A DNA stretch of 64,000 bases from Neelides folsomi. Taxonomy: Eukaryota; Arthropoda; Collembola; Neelipleona; Neelidae. Under the pieces are notes generated by a model. That model had not been told where the DNA came from. It saw only the letters and a program-made list of their open reading frames with translations, and did no database searches. The position numbers and the translations under genes are program-made. Position 1 is the stretch's first letter, and each line of letters begins with the position of its first letter. This document shows positions 56,501 to 64,000 of the stretch, in pieces. The stretch covers positions 1-64,000 of the forward strand of contig JAQGBZ010000166.1 in the NCBI GenBank assembly GCA_034687125.1. The letters run 5' to 3'.

Positions 56501-58057
56501 ATAAATATGTAAACTAATACAGTGTACCATAGCATAGTATGTTTATGTACATTACATATGGTATGTTACATTACGTGTGTATTTTTATAGTTTAATGTTA
56601 CAAATATATTTGTATCTGTTCTATAAGATTTTTTCTCTCTCAAATGTAGTGTGAGACAAATTGTTATCTTTTTTTCAGTTCCCTGATTGGAATTATGAAA
56701 TTGTGGAAGGGGAAATTAAGTTGTCTTCTTCTCCAGGAAAGGAGCGTAGAAGTTTCCTGTAAAACTTTGGTCCTTCCTCCATATAAAATGACTTTTAGTT
56801 GGGGAGGTTTGTATGGGGAATACATGGGAATTGGTGAGAGATCCGTGGAGAGAAGAGGACCAGCGACACTAACAAGAAAAGCCGATGGAAAACTTTCCCC
56901 ACGACGACGTAAAATCCTCTTTGAGCTCCGTGGGCGTCAAGTGAGTTTCAACTTGTTACGGGTGCCAAAAGATTCAAGAGGGAAATGCCTATTCAATTTA
57001 TATTGACGATTTACATACTACACACATCGTTTGGACTTAGGAGAGGAGTCAAATGCCAGTTTTATTCTTGAGTGGATTTTACGGTTACAATAAATTATCC
57101 ACCTACTTCATACAACAACAACTTCTCGAGAACTTCAATACTTCAAAATGCTAATACATTTCCTCTACGTTACATCGACTAAAGGACCAAACTTTCCCGG
57201 TTTACTTTACTGGATAGTTGAATTACCTATAGAGGAACAATCCATATAGTAAATACATTGGATGGATTAGATCCAGCCCGAGTTGAAAAATTTGTCGAGG
57301 CGTGAAATTTTTATTCAATTACTTTAAATCTCCCCTTCCGGCCGATTCTTCTCCAAATCTTTATAATGAGAAAAACAAAGAGAATTTTCCTTTTTATTAT
57401 TATTAACAATCATTTGCACCCGGACTTGGCAATTCAGATTCAGATAGAGATATAAACTTTCCTTATTTACTCAACGCTATCTCTTTTAGCATTTAACCCA
57501 ATTTTATCATAAACTAAATACAATTTCACTTTATACCACTTTAGATACACTCTGATACATATCTGTACAATAATGATAGACCTTAATGTGCATTAACCAT
57601 TTATATAAAATGTTATACATTTCATCATTGTAAGTAGATAACAGAAAATTCAATTTTGTCTAACGATAAGTAAGTAAGCGTTAATACCTGTATCAGTATG
57701 TGTTGAACTTTTGAATATTCTATCAGTAATGTAACATGTATTTATTTCCTATGTGCAAAGCATGGTTTTCTGCACTTATAAGGTAAAGTCGAATTTGCGA
57801 TTTGTATTATATTGAATACGATTTCCATATTTGATTTATTCTTCAAGTGGATGTTAAACACGAATTTACTGAATGAGTAAACTTCAATTCCTATGTTTGC
57901 TTTTAAATTCGCCAAACGGAGCAAATTAATTTTTGGAAACATAAAGCATTAAATACCATTAATCTCAAATATGTTATTAAATACATTTCCAAGCTCATTT
58001 TAATTTAGCTCAATTTGATGAAATTTCAAATATTTTTTAAGGAATTTCTAATGAGGA

Positions 58058-58109
58058 ATTCAATGATTCTACCATTTTTGAATAAAATGGTAGAATGAAT
58101 TCATTGAAT
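58058..58109. repeat. 21-bp hairpin with 5-base bulge
   Basis: ATTCTACCATTTT (58066-58078) pairs perfectly with 58084-58096 over a five-base loop. The outer ATTCAATG (58058-58065) pairs with 58102-58109. Weaker similarity between the arms continues outward to about 58044 and 58120. Confidence 0.85.
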
Positions 58110-61100
58110 CAGATTGGAAACTTCTTTGTTTTGTATCTTAAATTGTTCATATTTATAAATTCCATTTCCTGCATTTGAATGCAAGATAAAAAAATAGCCC
58201 GCATACTTTTTCTATTATTTTCCCTTACTTTTATTACGGAGTTTTGCCTTGTGAGTTGTGCCCAAATTCTCCAACACGGTTAAAGGTCTATAAAACAAAT
58301 ACTTATCCTGAGAACATTTCGTATTTTATTTAAATATTTTGTTATTTGTAAAAGTACAAGTCCTATAAAACCGAGTGTAGCATTTTGTATTTATAAAAGG
58401 GCGGAATCCACAGCGTTTTGCAATTTAAGCAGTGAAATACAAATGTTTGCCAATGGTCGATGAGGAATTTAATTAAAATTCTCATCATTACTGACCACGG
58501 TGAGAGTTATTACAACTGGTGGGAAATTGCAATACTTCATTCTCAAAACTAATTAAATTTTGCTCTACTTTTAAATTAGCTATATAAAACTATTTATTTA
58601 AATCATGAACAATATTTATTAAGACAGTTTTTCATACTTTGACTATATAAACAGATTATAAGTACAAAAATAAACTTATTAATTAGTTTTAACATATTTT
58701 TTCACAACTTTCATCTTTAACCTTTTGAAAGTTATTGCATAAATATCTAAATTCTGAAATATATTTAATTAAGATACTGTCTAGTATATATTGTAATAAT
58801 GCATCTTATAAGTTTAATTTATAAACGGCTAAAATTTGAAGAATTTAATGATTGGATTGAAAACCTGCTGGCAATTTTTATCTTAACTTGGACAATGAAT
58901 TATTCCTTAAGAATTTATTGAAGTAGAGACGTAGAGAGTTTAAGATTGCGATCTTTGTAATATTCGCACATTATAAAAATACAAAATGTCAACTTATTTT
59001 GCAAATAGTAATGTTTATTGATCGACACAATATCTTTAGAAGAATATAAAAAATATCTTTTTATGTTCAATTTTACAAAAAAGTGTCACACTATAAAACT
59101 CATTCGTACAAGCACCAATAAATAAGTATAGTAGAATAGATTAATATTAACAATAGGTATGTACATATGTATGTAATGTTATACGTATGTATGAAAAAAA
59201 GGTCATACAGTGTTTGGATAAAACATATAATTTTAGATATTTATGCAGATTATTGAAATGCAAATTGAAAAGTTGTTAAAGAAGTTTTTGGGTCTTCCCG
59301 CCCTGGCAGTTTGTAATGTATCGTGAAAGTTTGGGTTTTCTTCTCCCCAGATTCGCCTTCGAGATTCTCTCTCGTGGCGTCCGTTGAGAGGAAATTGTGT
59401 TTTTTCTCCCCTTCCTCCCTCGCTCCACTTGGAGATATTAGAAAGTCGTTTTTAAGAAATTTAAGACTCCCACTCCTCCTCTAATTCGATTAACCCAAAG
59501 GGAAAGATGGGAGAAAATTGAAGGATTGCCTTTTACGAGTGAAGAGATCGGAAAGAGGCGGAACCCCGTCATGCGAAAAGATAGACAGAGACATAAATTG
59601 AATGAGAATGAGACCCACGTGATATCAAGACCCTTTTTGCTCTACTCAACTTAACACCAACACTCGATCCCAACTAGGATTTAATACATACGGATCAAAC
59701 CAAAGTGAGGAGATTCAAAACACATTGATTTATATGCAAAACCTTACTTCCTTTCAATACAAACACAACAGACGTCTTAACATGAGATGAGGCCTTTGGA
59801 CTAGAAGGAATCAATATCACTCTCATCCTTCCACCTTTATTTATTTCACAATCCTTTAACTCCAACAATCCTACCATTACTTTCCACACTATCAACCATT
59901 TCAAAATACATACAGATAATATACTTTTTCCAATATTCTTAATAGCTCACTTTTCCAAATGTTAAAATCAAATTAAAATTTTTAGTTTATTTAATCATCT
60001 TTATTGAGACACAAAGAATCATTATTTTAAGAATTACTGTGAAATAACTAATAAAATATTTATGAATGAAATGTATCTCATACACTATGTAATTTTACAC
60101 ACTGATAATTTGCAATTTGGTAATTTGGTGATATTGTAATTAAATTAAAAGGGCTAGAGGGAAAAGCTTTGAAGTGAAAGTCTTTTGCCATTTCTATCAT
60201 TTGGATTCGAGTGGGAGTTTGAATTATGTCGAAGGGGGTTGAGGCGGTCATGAGTGGGTGAGTTGTGAGGAGTCGAGGACTCGGGAAACCCAATTCTCCC
60301 TCATATCCATGTTTATCTTATTGGGAGGAAGAGGGAAAGTTGAGCGATTCTTCATCCGCCGATCCTCGAACCTTGACAATTATTATGAGAATCTTCCGAC
60401 TCGGTTCACTCCGAATCTCTTCAATCTTCCCTTCTTCAGCATTCACCTCACACGTCACGTGGACGGAGAGTCCATTTAGATAGGACAAACATATATTTCA
60501 CATCAAATGATTTCCATCTACTTTCACCTACTTACACACACCTACACACTACTTACATTCATACACATACTATACATACCATACATTACATAACTGTATG
60601 TGCCATATAAATATAATATCTGTACTTATGGTACATCCTAATCTCATCTTATCCACAACGTGAAGTCTTCTTGTTATAAGTGTACGTAATAAAAGATTAT
60701 TTTATAAATATGATTGATGTTATAGTGTCATGTTACTTCTCTTAAGCCGAGAACACCCCGAAGGAAATAAAACCATTAAAATTATTTTATTGATGAGTTT
60801 AATTTTATTGAGTAAATAACTTGAGAGTTGGTGGTTTTAATTTAGGTAAAATGATACCGATTTATTTTTGATTAGACTGAGTGAAGAAGGGAATCAAATA
60901 AATGTGGATTTCTCTTATGTGAATCCCTCCATGTAAATAACGTACATATCGTATTTATGTATTGTGTGGGTACGGAGTAAATAAAAAGGATGATAATGAC
61001 CGTAGTTGCCAGTAGGGTACATTAAATGGAGCAATATTCAAAAGAGGAACCTCGTAAAGTCCCAAACGAACCTCCCCATGGACTTCATTTAGACTCGAGT

Positions 61101-64000
61101 TGATACGTGGGGGATTCTGCGGGGGGCGACGATGATGGAACTTCCACTCTCACCAAATATCATTTATGCCCCCGAGTAACTCCTTCAACAACAATCTCAA
61201 AGTTCACGGCACGCGAATCACACACGACCATATTCACAATGTACAAGATCTCTCACATTAAATATCTGGTATATAGAGACACATGGCTTATGTATAGTAC
61301 AGATATTTTATATGGCTTAAATGTCTTATACGAATAGGTTGTTACAATGAGAAGTTTTAGTTTAAGAGTTCACATTGTCTGAATATGTGAAATTGCAGTA
61401 AAGGGAAAGGAATTGGATATAAGGAATTTCCCCATCGGACCATTTCCGCCTAAAAAGCCCATTTAAAAAAGAAGTGAAATGGTTTGAATTACACTATTTC
61501 CACTATTTACGACCGATTGACTTCAATCGTTTAATTACTCTTTATACGACCATTTGGGACCATATTATTATTTCATATTCATTTCATATTCATTTCATTA
61601 GGGGTCATTAAAACCCTAATAGAAGGGAATGAAGGTTAAATTCGAAATCATGAGTGCAATTAAAAAGTAATGTCTTTATTTTCTGATTAATTAAATCTTG
61701 ACTTTGATTTAATCTCTTAACCCCGAAATAACTTTAATTAATTTGGAAGTCGAATGTGTTTGAATGGAATTGTATGGGTGAAGGGAAAGTTTGTTTAATT
61801 AAGAGATCCTTTTTAAAATGGTAATGGGAGGAATGGAATGGAAATGATGGAAAAAGAGTAACAGTGAAAGAGGCGCGTGGGCGAGAAGGAAACTTCTCCA
61901 TTCCGTTTACAACTTGGCGTGTGTATTGGCTAATTAGGAAAGGAATTGAAGCTTCCGAGTTAAAAACCGCAAACAATGTGAGAGAGGTAAGGGGAACCAC
62001 TTGAGTGGAATTTACACCTTCCGCTCCCCTCTTCGCCCTTCGACTCCCTTTTTAATCCCGCAAATAACTTGGGAAAACCATTGAAGGCTCAGCTAATGGC
62101 CAAATAAAAGACTCACATTTCCCATACCCTCTTAATTAAAGGGGGGGAAACAAACGTTTATTTTCACTTATAACCACTTTTAACCTAATCTTCCCAATTC
62201 ACATTGATCCGCCTTATGGACAAACTTGGATACCTTCTCTTTTAATACCATCATATCCATACTTATTAATCCTCATGACCTTGCGGTCATGCTTAAGGAG
62301 CTACGTTGATATTTAATTCCTATGTTGGTATTCTATCTGAATGTTTTATATTATTTTAATATTTAATTTTGATTAATTAATTTTATTTATTCAACTTGAA
62401 ATCTTAACTGCGAATATTTGCAAAAATTTTCTTTATTTAGTAATTATTAGATTTTCAAGATTTTTATATTAATTTTGTCAAACTGTGACGATTCGTTTAT
62501 CCATAGGTTCTATACAAGCATAATATTCATAAACTGTGCTTTAATCGTTTTAATTTTCCATCCTTCGACAACCTCGCTCGTCAACTGGATAAAGTAATGG
62601 GGGGGGAGGGAGAATTTGCGATAGGAGTCGTAAATTCAAAACCCATGAAGCATGAGAAGTTTGCGGGTTTAGCTTTGAAAGACGCAATTAGTCAAATTAT
62701 CTCCAAACATTCCCTATTCTGTTTACCCAACGCATATTTCCCTCCTCGCTCAGCATCTTGCGTCCCTTCCTCACCTCAGAAGAACTCAGAGTTGGGGAAA
62801 CTTTACTTTCATCATCGCACGGGATGGTTGAGGAAATCCGAATAATGCACATTCCTTCATTGATTCTTCTCCTCCTTTATCTCCTCCGTCGTTATAAGGG
62901 TGGAACTCAATTAAGCCCTCGAAGACGAAGCTCCTCATGAGAGCTCAAAGAAACTCCAAGTGAATTGATTTGTGGTGTAATTGGGCTTCGGGGCATGGAG
63001 GACCAAAACTTCCGTTATACATACACGTCCGTCCCTGTTAGAAAAGTATGTAGGGAGGGAAAGGCAATTACGGACGACACAGAGAGATTAATCGAAAGAT
63101 ATTCTCAAGAGAAATTCCAACTCTTGCCCAATCACCTAATACACTCATAGACTCTTCATTATCATCATTCTCATACTCACAGTCCACAAGTAATAAATAT
63201 ACCCATTTATATCCATAAAGTTAAATAAAGTATATCCGTAAAGTTATCATCATGTTTTCATGTTATTGCTCTTACCCAAATGGACAAATATATTTCAGCT
63301 TTCATCATTCCTGTCAAAACCCAATTCATTGAAGTTTGCAATAAACCTCTAAAATAAGCACCGACATATTTTCCAAGTTCTGACCAATAATAAATAATCT
63401 TATTCAATATTAAAAATACCTCTCTAAAAGAAAAACCGAAGAACACTAAAATTCTACCACATAATGATAATTGTTTAATGATAAATTAATTAAATATTAA
63501 TTAATTTTTTAAGCTTTTTATTTTTTGTTAAATTAAATTTTTGAATTTTTGAAAAACTTATGAGATTTTTGTAGAGATTTGAAGACTTTTGAATGATAAA
63601 TGGTGTTGGAAAAATGTTCTCATTTTGTCAGTTAACTTTTATGAGAGACTAAAGTTAAAAAGATAATGATTGATTATAAAAACTGTGGAATGAACCCTCC
63701 TTCTCCATTAGAGCTTTGGAATGGGGGAAGATCGGAAGAATCTCTATGAGAGTGACAACTCCACTTTCTCCACTGACCAGAATGAATTATGGAACCCCAT
63801 ATGCCGACGGTTTAATGGAAACTTTCGAAACCTTTTGAGAACTCAAGTGGATACACGAAAAGTTCCAAACTCATCCCAAACATATGTATTTTTATATATC
63901 CAAACCAGCAACAGATACTTTCTTACTTTTAAACCATTATTACGTACATGTACAAACTATACATACATGTACATGAATGTATATGAATACAACAATACAA

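Larger units (their letters stand above)
49037..64000. other. Upstream region: probable 5' intron and flank of dpr, no gene recognised
   Basis: Fifteen kilobases without a supported coding exon. The acceptor at its left edge implies that a dpr 5' untranslated exon lies here or beyond the window. It contains an 8-bp tandem repeat (50563-50587), a hairpin (58058-58109), repeated ATTTCATATTC units near 61570-61600 and several TACATA-rich islands (50860-50960, 55860-56110, 56520-56600, 59160, 60540-60620, 63880-64000). Confidence 0.55.

Overview
This is an AT-rich (about two-thirds A+T by eye) nuclear window from an animal, very probably an arthropod. The main reason is a complete set of coding exons for a Dpr (defective proboscis extension response) two-immunoglobulin-domain cell-surface protein, a family known from arthropods. 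Exons are short, introns are long, splice sites are GT-AG, and there are fragments of a mariner-like transposon, a small palindromic MITE and a C2H2 zinc-finger fragment. There are no operons, no CRISPR array and no convincing tRNA or rRNA.

Layout. 1-2.9 kb: a transposon-rich patch with an internally deleted mariner-like element with terminal inverted repeats, an orphan two-finger C2H2 fragment, a 78-bp palindromic MITE and a 26-bp tandem duplication. 2.9-10.2 kb: mostly non-coding, with two doubtful minus-strand coding islands (5.5-5.7 kb and 8.0-8.2 kb). 10,234-49,036, minus strand: the dpr gene. Its seven coding exons (49.0, 26.5, 21.1, 14.6, 12.96, 12.8 and 10.3 kb) join in phase to a 284-residue protein with a signal peptide, Ig1, Ig2 and a C-terminal hydrophobic tail that looks like a GPI-anchor signal. 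The first coding exon starts directly after a good splice acceptor, so at least one untranslated 5' exon should lie further up. The last 15 kb (49-64 kb) is therefore probably 5' intron or flank, and I recognise no gene there.

Nested inside the 22-kb first coding intron of dpr, on the same strand, is a tandem pair of paralogous genes (35.0-37.9 kb). They encode small four-helix membrane proteins that end in a histidine-rich tail. I do not recognise the family. Exon borders and splice phases are shared between the two copies. Both copies have broken frames as written: an 11-bp tandem duplication and a suspected single-base shift in the downstream copy, and a suspected shift at a run of six G in the upstream copy. 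They are either decaying duplicates or are affected by assembly errors. This pair is the most novel item in the window.

The rest of the introns consists of AT-rich sequence, short tandem repeats, a few clean hairpins (23.0, 38.9 and 58.1 kb), a CCCGGGTATT-type minisatellite beside dpr exon 2, and recurring islands rich in TACATA/GGTATA steps. Most open frames over 60 codons outside the genes above look like chance.
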